Assembly (NCBI GenBank): GCA_944326085.1
Contig: CALVCL010000003.1
Coordinates: 124,001 to 188,000, forward strand
Length of the DNA stretch: 64,000 nt
Origin: an uncultured Tidjanibacter sp.
GTDB taxonomy: Bacteria > Bacteroidota > Bacteroidia > Bacteroidales > Rikenellaceae
Direction: 5' to 3'
Every line of letters starts with the position of its first letter. Within the stretch, counting starts at the first letter, position 1. Positions 51,972 to 59,453 of this stretch are shown one piece after another. The position numbers were made by a program, and so were the translations under genes. The notes beneath the pieces are model-generated. The model saw only the letters and a program-made list of their open reading frames with translations, made no database searches and was not told where the DNA came from.

Positions 51972-52538
51972 ATGAAAATACATAATCTGCTGAATGCTGC
52001 ATCAAGGTCAGAATTGCGCGAATGGCTCATGCGCAACCATGACAAAGAAACAGAGTGCTGGGTTGTCGTTAAACGTGGCAAACCTGTTGACGATGGCACA
52101 TTCTGGTATGTCGATGCCGTGGAGGAAGCCTTATGCTTCGGCTGGATAGACAGCACGACAAAAAAGATTTCAGAAGAAACAACCGTCCAAAGGCTTTGCC
52201 CCCGTAGGCCCAAAAGCAACTGGTCGGAACTCAACAAGGAACGATGTCGAAGAATGGAACGGCTCGGACTGATGACAGATGCAGGACGGGCCGTCCTCCC
52301 CGATATGTCGGAGGCGGGTTTCAAAATCGACAACGACATTATACACGAGCTTCAATCAGACCCGATTGTATGGGAACACTTCCTCGAACTGCCTGATTTG
52401 TACAAACGGGTACGAATTGACACCATTCAGATAAAAAAACGCGACCACGTCCTTTTCAGAAAACGCCTGAACAAATTTCTGGAAAACACTCGCAAAGGCA
52501 TTCTGTACGGCGAATGGAACGACAACGGGAGATTATAA
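51972..52538 (+). CDS. YdeI/OmpD-associated family protein
   Basis: A 188-residue soluble protein of the YdeI family (sometimes called bacteriocin-protection protein). Family marks are SELREWLMRNHDKETECWVVVKRG near the start, VDAVEEALCFGWIDSTTKKIS near residue 50, QRLCPRRPKSNWSELNKERCRRMERLGLMTDAGRA split over residues 74-108, and a basic C-terminus with RKRLNKFLENTRKG. Function in Bacteroidales is unknown. It is a stand-alone gene, probably acquired or retained as an accessory trait in many lineages. Confidence 0.82.
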   Translation: MKIHNLLNAASRSELREWLMRNHDKETECWVVVKRGKPVDDGTFWYVDAVEEALCFGWIDSTTKKISEETTVQRLCPRRPKSNWSELNKERCRRMERLGLMTDAGRAVLPDMSEAGFKIDNDIIHELQSDPIVWEHFLELPDLYKRVRIDTIQIKKRDHVLFRKRLNKFLENTRKGILYGEWNDNGRL

Positions 52539-52574
52539 AATACCGATATAAATAAGAGCTTCGCATTTATTGTG

Positions 52575-52582
52575 TATCTTTG
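52575..52582 (+). promoter_or_regulatory. -7 promoter box for cdd
   Basis: TATCTTTG, 33 bases before the cdd ATG at 52616. The TTG inside it would be called as a start by frame-only methods; the promoter position rules it out. Confidence 0.6.
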
Positions 52583-52615
52583 AAGTTGATACGGTCACCG
52601 ACCGTCCGAACGACA

Positions 52616-53080
52616 ATGAAAGCAGAATACAAATTCGCCTACGAAACATACGATTCTCTCTCAGAACTGTCGGAAATGGATGCCGAACTTGTGAATGCGG
52701 CACGTAATTCCGCAGCTACAAAGTCGCATGCGCCATATTCAGGATATCGCGTCGGAGCGGCAGCACGCCTCGACAACGGACAAATAATCACCTCATCCAA
52801 TCAGGAAAGCGAGGTTTTCCCTGCAGGTTTATGCGCGGAACGCATTCTGCTATTCACACACATGGCATCAGGTTCTACCAATAAAATCACCGACATGGCA
52901 ATAGCATCAATGCCTGGAACTACGGAATGCTACCCATGCGGCGGCTGCCGACAGGTTCTGATAGATACCATGGTGCGGCAAAAATCGCCATTCCGCATAA
53001 TCATGGCATCTGAACACAGTGCCACAGTGGTTGCATCACCTGCCGACCTGATGCCGTTTGCTTTTCACCTCAAACATTAA
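52616..53080 (+). CDS. cdd: Cytidine deaminase
   Basis: A 154-residue enzyme converting cytidine and deoxycytidine to uridine forms in pyrimidine salvage. The zinc site is C-A-E in AGLCAERILLF (glutamate as proton donor) and PCGGCRQVL with two cysteines; the substrate part is KSHAPYSGYRVGAAARL with the following SNQESEVFPAG. Length fits the homotetrameric type. The ATG at 52616 follows a -7 box by 33 bases. The RluA-family gene follows 36 bases after its stop and may be cotranscribed. Confidence 0.95.
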   Translation: MKAEYKFAYETYDSLSELSEMDAELVNAARNSAATKSHAPYSGYRVGAAARLDNGQIITSSNQESEVFPAGLCAERILLFTHMASGSTNKITDMAIASMPGTTECYPCGGCRQVLIDTMVRQKSPFRIIMASEHSATVVASPADLMPFAFHLKH

Positions 53081-53116
53081 ACACTCCTGCATAATTTGAC
53101 AAATACGATACAGAAC

Positions 53117-53845
53117 ATGTCTAATAATACAAACCGTAATACAATATTCACTGCTGACGACATCCTTTATGAGGACAATCACCTCATTGCAATCAACAAA
53201 CGTACTGGGCAACTGGTCCAAAGCGATGCTGACGGTGAAAAAGGACTAGAAGATGTAGTAAAGGCATTCATAAAACATCGCGACAAAAAGCCTGGCGATG
53301 TATTTTTAGGCGTGGTACACCGCATAGACCGTCCAGTAAGCGGTGTGGTGCTATTCGCCAAGACAAGCAAAGCCCTCACGAGGCTCAACGACATGATGCG
53401 TGACCGCAGTATTCGCAAAATATATTGGGCGATAACAGACAATGTACCAGAGGAACACGAAGGCACTCTTCATCATTGGATAACTCGTGACGGCAAAACC
53501 AATAAGGCTCATGCATATACCTCGCAGCGCGGTGATGCCAAAGAAGCAATATTACATTATCGTCTGCTCGGAGGAAGCAGAAACTATCGGTTGCTGGAAA
53601 TAGAACTCATTACAGGACGCCACCACCAAATAAGATGCCAGCTTGCAAAAGTCGGATGTCCCATAAAAGGCGACTTAAAATATGGAGCACCACGTTCCAA
53701 TCCAGGAGGCGGCATATCATTACACTCCCGCAACATCGAGTTTATACACCCCGTACGCAAAGAGCAGATAATAATAACTGCTCCTACTCCTACAGACGAT
53801 AATCTGTGGAGCTTCTTCGAGGCATCTCAAGAAGCTAACGCATGA
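53117..53845 (+). CDS. RluA family pseudouridine synthase
   Basis: A 242-residue RNA pseudouridine synthase. The catalytic aspartate is in VVHRIDRPVSGVVLFAKTS near residue 75; other family blocks are ILYEDNHLIAINKRTGQLVQ at the start, KIYWAITDN, LLEIELITGRHHQIRCQLA and GDLKYGA. No S4 domain is present, so it is the short single-domain form that may act on tRNA or rRNA; the target cannot be told. The ATG at 53117 is used instead of a TTG seven codons upstream. Confidence 0.9.
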   Translation: MSNNTNRNTIFTADDILYEDNHLIAINKRTGQLVQSDADGEKGLEDVVKAFIKHRDKKPGDVFLGVVHRIDRPVSGVVLFAKTSKALTRLNDMMRDRSIRKIYWAITDNVPEEHEGTLHHWITRDGKTNKAHAYTSQRGDAKEAILHYRLLGGSRNYRLLEIELITGRHHQIRCQLAKVGCPIKGDLKYGAPRSNPGGGISLHSRNIEFIHPVRKEQIIITAPTPTDDNLWSFFEASQEANA

Positions 53846-53881
53846 ACATAGCAACTATTGACAAATTAAAATCTGTTAGTA

Positions 53882-54847
53882 ATGAAAAAGACTCTGTGCT
53901 CACTCATCATTGCCATACTATGCAGTTGCTGCGCTTTTGCAGACACTGTCTCACATGACAATTCCACAAGCGACATCATTTGCAAGAAAAATATAAAGCG
54001 TTCAAGCGTTACAGTTACAGAAGCAAGAGAAATCAACGGTTTTCACAGCATAAAGGTTTCGGACGGCATCATGGCCATTGTCTCTCAATCCGACACTTGG
54101 TCTGTAGAAGTATCGGCTGACAAGAATCTCATCGACCATGTCAAAACATCCAAATCTGGAGGCATACTGTATATTTCATATAACGGAATAGACCGTGTTA
54201 ATAATGTCAGCCGTACCATAGTTCGTATATCATGCCCTGAAATACGATATATAAAAGCAAACTCCGCCGCCGATATCATGTTCAAAGGCACAATACGAGG
54301 AGAAAAAATACATGCCGACATATCCAGTGCAGCAAGTTTTGTTGGCGACATAGAATATGAAACAGGCAAATTTCAGGTATCCAATGCAGCCGACATATCA
54401 CTTTCCGGATATTGCAATGAATGCAAAATAATTACATCAAGTGCATCAGAGATATCGCTCGAAGGGACATATCAAAATCTAGCTATCTCGTCATCATCTT
54501 CCTCATGCACAGCATTCCTACCCCACGTCAAAGGCAACGCACTCACTATAAATGCCAGCTCTACCGCGTCATTTAAAGGCCTTGTTACATATGACACTGT
54601 AGCCATATCGACAAGCAGTTGCGCCGAGGTTATACTATCAGGAGAATGTCACCTGTGCGACATACAGGCTTCCAGCGGTAGCAAAGTCAATACAACAAAT
54701 ATGCCATCCACAGTCTGCAATGTAAAAGCGACCAGTGCATCAAGTGTCAGTGTACTCTCTTTAGAGTCAATATCGGCCCATACATCTCAATCTGCCGAAT
54801 TGCGCTATGTCGGCACACCCTCTCATATAGATATACGCGAGAAATAA
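53882..54847 (+). CDS. GIN-domain (DUF2807) secreted protein
   Basis: A 321-residue exported protein with signal peptide MKKTLCSLIIAILCSCCAFA. From about residue 40 it has the GIN-domain pattern: EAREINGFHSIKVSDGIMAIVSQ, VEVSADKNLIDHVKT, then many short beta strands with serine/alanine-rich turns (SSAASFVGDIEY, SNAADISLSGYCNE, TSSASEISLEG, SSTASFKG, TSSCAEVILSG), typical of a right-handed parallel beta-helix called the autotransporter adhesin head domain. No translocator domain is attached. It is probably periplasmic or surface-associated. Four to five cysteines and strong serine richness are notable. A terminator follows. Confidence 0.88.
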   Translation: MKKTLCSLIIAILCSCCAFADTVSHDNSTSDIICKKNIKRSSVTVTEAREINGFHSIKVSDGIMAIVSQSDTWSVEVSADKNLIDHVKTSKSGGILYISYNGIDRVNNVSRTIVRISCPEIRYIKANSAADIMFKGTIRGEKIHADISSAASFVGDIEYETGKFQVSNAADISLSGYCNECKIITSSASEISLEGTYQNLAISSSSSSCTAFLPHVKGNALTINASSTASFKGLVTYDTVAISTSSCAEVILSGECHLCDIQASSGSKVNTTNMPSTVCNVKATSASSVSVLSLESISAHTSQSAELRYVGTPSHIDIREK

Positions 54848-54851
54848 TTTA

Positions 54852-54885
54852 CATACGTCGTTCTTTCAGAACGACGTATGTTTTA
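54852..54885 (+). terminator. Terminator after the GIN-domain gene
   Basis: A 13-base-pair perfect stem (54852-54864 with 54868-54880) with a 3-base loop followed by TTTTATA. Confidence 0.85.
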
Positions 54886-54931
54886 TACACATAGACATTC
54901 CAACTCGCGATAAAGCGACATATAATAATAA

Positions 54932-54967
54932 AAGAGCGGAAACCGCAACAATGCAGTTTCCGCTCTT
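54932..54967 (-). terminator. Terminator after korC
   Basis: A 12-base-pair stem AAGAGCGGAAAC/GTTTCCGCTCTT with a 12-base loop; on the minus strand followed by TTATTATTA. It ends the korDABC row 28 bases after korC. Confidence 0.75.
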
Positions 54968-54995
54968 ATTAATTGACACTATAGTATCGCTTGAA

Positions 54996-55541
54996 TTACT
55001 GGATTTCTTTAATGATATCCATACCGATACGGATAGCCTCTTCGTTCATAGGAAGCGACTTCCAGGCACGTTCGGGAAGCGATTTCTTAAGACCTTTGTA
55101 AACATTCTCAAGTGTCACAATCGGACGTACCTTCAAATAACCACCAAGAATAAGCGTATTGAAAATACGTGAGTTACCCCTCTTGGCAGCTTCCTCTGTA
55201 GCATTAATTACATAAATCTTTATGTCCTTACGCTCCGGATGACGGGTAATACCGTTTGTATCGTAAATAAGCACACCACCAGGCTTAACCTGCTTCTCAA
55301 ACTTATCCATACTCTGCTGGTTAAGTATGATAGCTGTGTCAAAAGTCTGAAGTGTCGGCGAACTGATACGCTTGTCGCTTATAATAACGGTTACGTTAGC
55401 AGTACCGCCTCGCATCTCGGGTCCGTAAGAAGGAAGCCACGAAACTTCGTAGTCCTGCATTACACCCGAATAAGCCAGGATTTTACCTGTGGAGAGCACA
55501 CCCTGCCCGCCGAAACCTGCTATAATTAACTCTTCTTTCAT
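54996..55541 (-). CDS. korC: 2-oxoacid:ferredoxin oxidoreductase gamma subunit
   Basis: The 181-residue gamma subunit of a 2-oxoacid:ferredoxin oxidoreductase, which oxidatively decarboxylates a 2-oxoacid to acyl-CoA and passes electrons to ferredoxin. It has the glycine-rich start IIAGFGGQGVLSTGKILAY, SWLPSYGPEMRGGTANV near residue 35, and IILNQQSMDKFE. It is last in the row korD-korA-korB-korC. The complex probably acts on 2-oxoglutarate or branched-chain 2-oxoacids (gene symbols kor or vor); the sequence alone does not decide. Confidence 0.93.
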   Translation of the reverse strand: MKEELIIAGFGGQGVLSTGKILAYSGVMQDYEVSWLPSYGPEMRGGTANVTVIISDKRISSPTLQTFDTAIILNQQSMDKFEKQVKPGGVLIYDTNGITRHPERKDIKIYVINATEEAAKRGNSRIFNTLILGGYLKVRPIVTLENVYKGLKKSLPERAWKSLPMNEEAIRIGMDIIKEIQ

Positions 55542-55568
55542 AGTTGTTTCTTTCGGATTTTGAATTAA

Positions 55569-56327
55569 TTAACCTTTGATATCGCCGAGCGGATAGAACG
55601 GTACGAGGTTCTCTTCCATCCATTTGTTGGCATCAACCGGAGACATTTTCCAACCGCTGTTGCAGGTCGAAACCATCTCAACGAACGAAAGGCCCTTGCC
55701 TGCGAGTGCGTTCTCGAACGCCTTGCGGATAGCTTTCTTTGCCTTACGAACAGCAGCCGGGGTATTCACCGACTGACGGGTTACATAGCATACACCGGGC
55801 AGCGGAGCTATCATATCAGCAATCTTGTACGGGAAACCGTGGATCTTCGGGTCACGACCGTAAGGGCTGGTAGCAGTCTTCATACCGATAAGAGTGGTAG
55901 GAGCCATCTGACCACCGGTCATACCGTAAATAGCATTGTTGATAAATATAACAACGATATTCTCACCACGGTTGCATGCGTGAATGGTTTCAGCAGTACC
56001 AATAGCTGCAAGGTCTCCGTCACCCTGGTAAGTGAAGACCATTTTGTCTGGGTTGGTACGCTTAATGGCTGTAGCCACGGCGCACGCACGACCATGAGCT
56101 GCCTGAGCCCAATCTATGTGAAGATAGTTGTATGCAAATACAGAGCAACCTACAGGCGAAACGCCAATTGTCTTTTCCTGTATACCCAACTCCTCAATAA
56201 CCTCAGCAACGAGTTTATGAACGGTACCGTGGCTACATCCCGGGCAATAGTGCATCACCTTGTCCGTGAGTACAGGGGATTTGCGGAATACCAGGTTCTC
56301 TTCCTTTATTTCTACTACTTCAGCCAT
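55569..56327 (-). CDS. korB: 2-oxoacid:ferredoxin oxidoreductase beta subunit (thiamine diphosphate binding)
   Basis: A 252-residue subunit that binds thiamine diphosphate. The ThDP region is YCPGCSHGTVHKLVAEVIEE near residue 28 and YQGDGDLAAIGTAETIHAC with INNAIYGMTGGQMAPTT near 105-145 (the GDG...N pattern holds Mg-ThDP). It starts 4 bases after korA and is followed by korC 27 bases on. It supplies reduced ferredoxin that the Rnf complex at 24-30 kb could use. Confidence 0.95.
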   Translation of the reverse strand: MAEVVEIKEENLVFRKSPVLTDKVMHYCPGCSHGTVHKLVAEVIEELGIQEKTIGVSPVGCSVFAYNYLHIDWAQAAHGRACAVATAIKRTNPDKMVFTYQGDGDLAAIGTAETIHACNRGENIVVIFINNAIYGMTGGQMAPTTLIGMKTATSPYGRDPKIHGFPYKIADMIAPLPGVCYVTRQSVNTPAAVRKAKKAIRKAFENALAGKGLSFVEMVSTCNSGWKMSPVDANKWMEENLVPFYPLGDIKG

Positions 56328-56331
56328 ATCT

Positions 56332-57423
56332 TTACTTCTTTATTATTTTCGTTAACAATGCCTCGTAAACCTGATCAGGCGAGAATACGGCGCCACCGCT
56401 ACGACCGTAGTGCTCTACAGGAGCAAGGCCGTTAACTGCAAGACGCACGTCTTCTACCATCTGACCATGGTTGAGCTCTGCCGAGAGGAAACCTTTCACA
56501 CCCCTCTTTGCAAGGTCGTTGAGCACCTTAGTCGGATACGGGTAGAGGGTGATAGGACGAATAAGGCCAACCTTATAACCTGCTTCACGCGCCATATCCA
56601 CAGTCATGTGGCATATACGAGCTGCGGAGCCGAATGCTACGATAATATAGTCTGCATCTTCAGTCAAATATTCCTCGTAACGAACTTCGTTCTCACGTAT
56701 CTTAGCATATTTAGCAATCAATTTCTCATTGAACTTTTCCTGTGCATACGGGTCAAGTTCGAGAGAAGTGATAACATGCTCGGCTCTGTCGGCAGTTTTG
56801 CCGATAAGAGCCCAGTCACCATCCTGTGCCTTGATTTCTTCTGCAGTCCTGCGCGGGCGCTGGTCAGCAAGAACGACCTTCTCCATCATCTGACCGATAA
56901 CACCATCGGAAAGTATCATAACAGGGTTACGATATTTGAAAGCAAGGTCAAATGCATCAAATACGAAATCGTGCATCTCCTGTACGGAATTCGGAGCGAG
57001 CACGATAAGATGGAAGTCACCGTGCGCACCGCCCTTGGTCGCCTGGAAGTAGTCACTCTGCGAAGGCTGAATAGTACCAAGACCGGGACCGCCACGGGTA
57101 ACGTTAATAACCACACAGGGAAGTTCAGCACCTGCGATATAGCTGAAACCTTCGCTCATAAGGCTGACGCCAGGGCTGGACGACGAAGTCAAAACCCTTT
57201 TACCGGTGCTGGCTGCACCGTATACCATGTTTATTGCCGATACTTCACTTTCAGCCTGAAGAACGACCATTCCGGTTGTTTCCCACGGTTTGAGTTCCAT
57301 GAGCGTTTCCATAACCTCCGACTGGGGAGTGATAGGATAGCCGAAATAGCCATCGGCACCGCAACGAATTGCCGCTTCGGCAAGCACTTCGTTGCCTTTC
57401 ATCAATCTTACCTCTTTCTCCAT
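56332..57423 (-). CDS. korA: 2-oxoacid:ferredoxin oxidoreductase alpha subunit
   Basis: A 363-residue subunit combining the pyrimidine-binding ThDP domain and the domain II region. Visible blocks: LMKGNEVLAEAAIRCGADGYFGYPITPQSE (residues 7-36), AINMVYGAASTGKRVLTSSSSPGVSLM near 60, NVTRGGPGLGTIQPSQSDYFQ near 110, and IRPITLYPYPTKVL near 290 in the C-terminal domain. It follows korD by 3 bases. The length is shorter than fused alpha-gamma forms, in keeping with the four-subunit layout. Confidence 0.95.
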   Translation of the reverse strand: MEKEVRLMKGNEVLAEAAIRCGADGYFGYPITPQSEVMETLMELKPWETTGMVVLQAESEVSAINMVYGAASTGKRVLTSSSSPGVSLMSEGFSYIAGAELPCVVINVTRGGPGLGTIQPSQSDYFQATKGGAHGDFHLIVLAPNSVQEMHDFVFDAFDLAFKYRNPVMILSDGVIGQMMEKVVLADQRPRRTAEEIKAQDGDWALIGKTADRAEHVITSLELDPYAQEKFNEKLIAKYAKIRENEVRYEEYLTEDADYIIVAFGSAARICHMTVDMAREAGYKVGLIRPITLYPYPTKVLNDLAKRGVKGFLSAELNHGQMVEDVRLAVNGLAPVEHYGRSGGAVFSPDQVYEALLTKIIKK

Positions 57424-57426
57424 TGC

Positions 57427-57654
57427 TTACTCGAATTTTTGTCTGTAAACCGTAATGACGCTGTCCGGGCACATGATAGCGCAACTTGCACAACCTATGC
57501 AGTCGTCAGGATTAGCCATATAGCAGTAGTTGTAACCTTTGCCGTTTACATGCGGCGAAAGGGCCAACACATTGCTCGGACATGAAGGCACGCATACGCC
57601 ACATCCTTTGCAGCGTTCGATGTCTACAATGATAGTTCCTTTGATTTTAGCCAT
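57427..57654 (-). CDS. korD: 2-oxoacid:ferredoxin oxidoreductase delta subunit (2x4Fe-4S ferredoxin)
   Basis: A 75-residue ferredoxin-type protein with two 4Fe-4S motifs, CKGCGVCVPSCP (about residues 15-26) and CIGCASCAIMCP (about 53-64). It is the first gene of the korDABC row, giving the internal electron exit of the enzyme. A -7 promoter box lies 41 bases before its ATG at 57652-57654. Confidence 0.94.
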   Translation of the reverse strand: MAKIKGTIIVDIERCKGCGVCVPSCPSNVLALSPHVNGKGYNYCYMANPDDCIGCASCAIMCPDSVITVYRQKFE

Positions 57655-57694
57655 AATATATTATGATTTTTAAGCCATAGGCTACATTACATTA

Positions 57695-57702
57695 CAAATG
57701 TA
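57695..57702 (-). promoter_or_regulatory. Promoter of korDABC
   Basis: Minus-strand TACATTTG as -7 box, with a TTTT -33-like element 19 bases further upstream (reverse of about 57722-57725). Confidence 0.6.
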
Positions 57703-57894
57703 CGTACTTATTTCGTAACTAAAAATAGGTAGCACGTTTTTTTTACTGTTAATTACTGAACAGTACGGAAAACTTTTACACATCAACAAACGCATAAAAC
57801 TCAATGCGTTATAAAAATCGCCAGGTGCAAACACATTAGTTCCCAATATCGCATCGTTCACAATAAACAATGAGCTACATCACCCTACATGCCT
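57703..57894. other. Gap between korD and the fabG terminator
   Basis: Part of a 326-base gene-free region (57655-57980). Apart from the kor promoter and the fabG terminator I see AT-rich sequence without coding signal, repeats or a recognisable structured RNA. Confidence 0.5.
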
Positions 57895-57928
57895 AAAAAA
57901 TGCAGGCCGCCAGTTTTGGCGGCCTGCA
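57895..57928 (-). terminator. Terminator after fabG
   Basis: An 11-base-pair perfect GC-rich stem TGCAGGCCGCC/GGCGGCCTGCA with a 6-base loop, followed on the minus strand by six T. Confidence 0.85.
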
Positions 57929-57980
57929 AGATTATAAACAGTTTTAATGCGGTCTGACAACAAGCCAGGTCTCAAAGCCA

Positions 57981-58727
57981 CTACGAATTCATGGCACCGT
58001 TCACCTCTATAACCTGACCGCTTACATAGCTTGACAGGTCGCTTGCAAGGAAAAGGGCAACCTTCGCGATTTCCTCCGGAGTACCTCCCCTGCGAAGCGG
58101 TATTTTCTTGTTCCAGTCCTCCTTAACTGCATCAGGTAACTTATCTGTCATTTCTGTTATTATAAAACCCGGAGCTATGGCATTGGCACGCACGCCGCGC
58201 GAACCAAGTTCAAGTGCAATAGATTTTGCCAAACCTATCATACCTGCCTTGGATGCAGAATAGTTAGCCTGACCAGCATTGCCATGTACCCCAACAACCG
58301 ATGACATATTAATGATACTACCACCCTTCTGACGCATCATTATAGGCGTTACTGCATGAATAAAATTGAATGCAGACTTAAGATTAACATTGAGTACCAT
58401 ATCCCACTGTTTCTCGTCCATCTTCAACATTAGTCCGTCACGGGTGATACCTGCATTGTTCACAAGTACGTCAATACGGCCGAAATCGCGCATTATTTCT
58501 TCTACAACCTCATGGGTCTGATTAAAGTCGGCTGCATTGGATGCGTATGCTTTGCAGCGCACGCCTAAATTTTTTATTGCCTCTTCAGTTGCCTTTGCAT
58601 TATCATCCACTGCAAGGTCGGTAAATGCTATATCGGCTCCGTTTTCGGCAAAGTACAGCGCAACGGCCCTACCGATACCGCGGGCCGCTCCTGTAACAAC
58701 GGCTACTTTTCCTTCGAGTAATTTCAT
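57981..58727 (-). CDS. fabG: 3-oxoacyl-[acyl-carrier-protein] reductase
   Basis: FabG reduces 3-oxoacyl-ACP in fatty acid elongation. The 248-residue short-chain dehydrogenase shows the NADPH motif VVTGAARGIGRAV, NNAGITRDGLMLKM (NAG motif), the catalytic triad S-Y-K in IINMSSVVGVHGNAGQANYSASKAG (split across residues 137-161) and the C-terminal YVSGQVIEVNGAM. ITRDGLMLKM is typical of true FabG rather than other SDRs. It stands alone with its own promoter and terminator. Confidence 0.95.
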   Translation of the reverse strand: MKLLEGKVAVVTGAARGIGRAVALYFAENGADIAFTDLAVDDNAKATEEAIKNLGVRCKAYASNAADFNQTHEVVEEIMRDFGRIDVLVNNAGITRDGLMLKMDEKQWDMVLNVNLKSAFNFIHAVTPIMMRQKGGSIINMSSVVGVHGNAGQANYSASKAGMIGLAKSIALELGSRGVRANAIAPGFIITEMTDKLPDAVKEDWNKKIPLRRGGTPEEIAKVALFLASDLSSYVSGQVIEVNGAMNS

Positions 58728-58759
58728 TGGTCGAAAAGTTTAGGTGAATTATTAATATA

Positions 58760-58767
58760 CAAATATA
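58760..58767 (-). promoter_or_regulatory. -7 promoter box for fabG
   Basis: Minus-strand TATATTTG, 33 bases before the fabG ATG. Confidence 0.6.
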
Positions 58768-58851
58768 ATGTTTTTTCCCGATTTGCCCACATCTCACGCA
58801 TAGTCGCATGAACTACTATTATATATAAATGACTACTATATAAAACAGGGA

Positions 58852-58879
58852 GGGGCCGCAAGATTCATCCTTCGGCCCC
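58852..58879 (-). terminator. Terminator after the YqeY gene
   Basis: Stem GGGGCCG/CGGCCCC extended by AAG/CTT across one unpaired C, 7-base loop, 24 bases after the stop; on the minus strand T-rich sequence follows. Confidence 0.6.
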
Positions 58880-58902
58880 ACAAACACATATTTGCTGACA
58901 GC

Positions 58903-59349
58903 CTATGCCAGCAACTTCTTTACTGTTTCAGATATTGCCTTTCCGTCAGCAAGGCCATTAAACTGTTTAACAGCCACACCCATAACCTTACCCATATCGG
59001 CAGGAGATTTGGCACCGACCTGCGCTATCACTTCACGCAATGCAGACTCCAATTCATCCTGGCTCATCTGACGCGGCAGATATGCTTCAATATACGCAGC
59101 TTCAGCCAACTCATTATCAGCCAACTCTGCACGCCCTGCATCAGTATAAAGCTGCGCCGACTCTTTGCGTTGTTTCACAAGTTTCTGCATTATTTTCACA
59201 ACATCGGCATCAGTAACCTCATGGACTTCGCCTTCTGTCTTCTTCAACAATACCGCAGCTTTAACTGCCCTCAATGCAGCCAGTTTATGGGCTTCTTTCG
59301 CCAACATGGCATGCTTAATATCCTCATTGATACGTTCCTCAAGTGTCAT
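58903..59349 (-). CDS. GatB/YqeY domain protein
   Basis: A 148-residue protein made of a YqeY domain, the helical module also found at the C-terminus of GatB. Marks are INEDIKHAMLAKEAHKLAALRAVKAAV at the start, VVKIMQKLVKQRKESAQLYTDAGR near residue 68, EAAYIEAYLPRQMS and the final ADMGKVMGVAVKQFNGLADGKAI, typical of tRNA-binding helices in the amidotransferase. Free YqeY proteins have no settled function. It is a stand-alone gene between fabG and the ppiD-like gene. Confidence 0.92.
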   Translation of the reverse strand: MTLEERINEDIKHAMLAKEAHKLAALRAVKAAVLLKKTEGEVHEVTDADVVKIMQKLVKQRKESAQLYTDAGRAELADNELAEAAYIEAYLPRQMSQDELESALREVIAQVGAKSPADMGKVMGVAVKQFNGLADGKAISETVKKLLA

Positions 59350-59383
59350 ATATCAGATGTTTAAAAATTATATATCCTCTAAT

Positions 59384-59419
59384 TAAAAATAACAGAGGCC
59401 GTCCTTAACAGACAGCCTC
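59384..59419 (-). terminator. Terminator after the ppiD-like gene
   Basis: Stem GAGGCCGTC/GACAGCCTC (one G-U pair on the minus strand) with a 7-base loop at 59395-59419, followed on the minus strand by TGTTATTTTT. Confidence 0.7.
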
Positions 59420-59453
59420 CGGTAACTTATACGCGCCTGCCATGGCTCGTCTG

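Noticed and set aside
56410..57585. Plus-strand open frame of 391 codons opposite korA and korD
   Set aside because: Antisense shadow of a well-supported operon.
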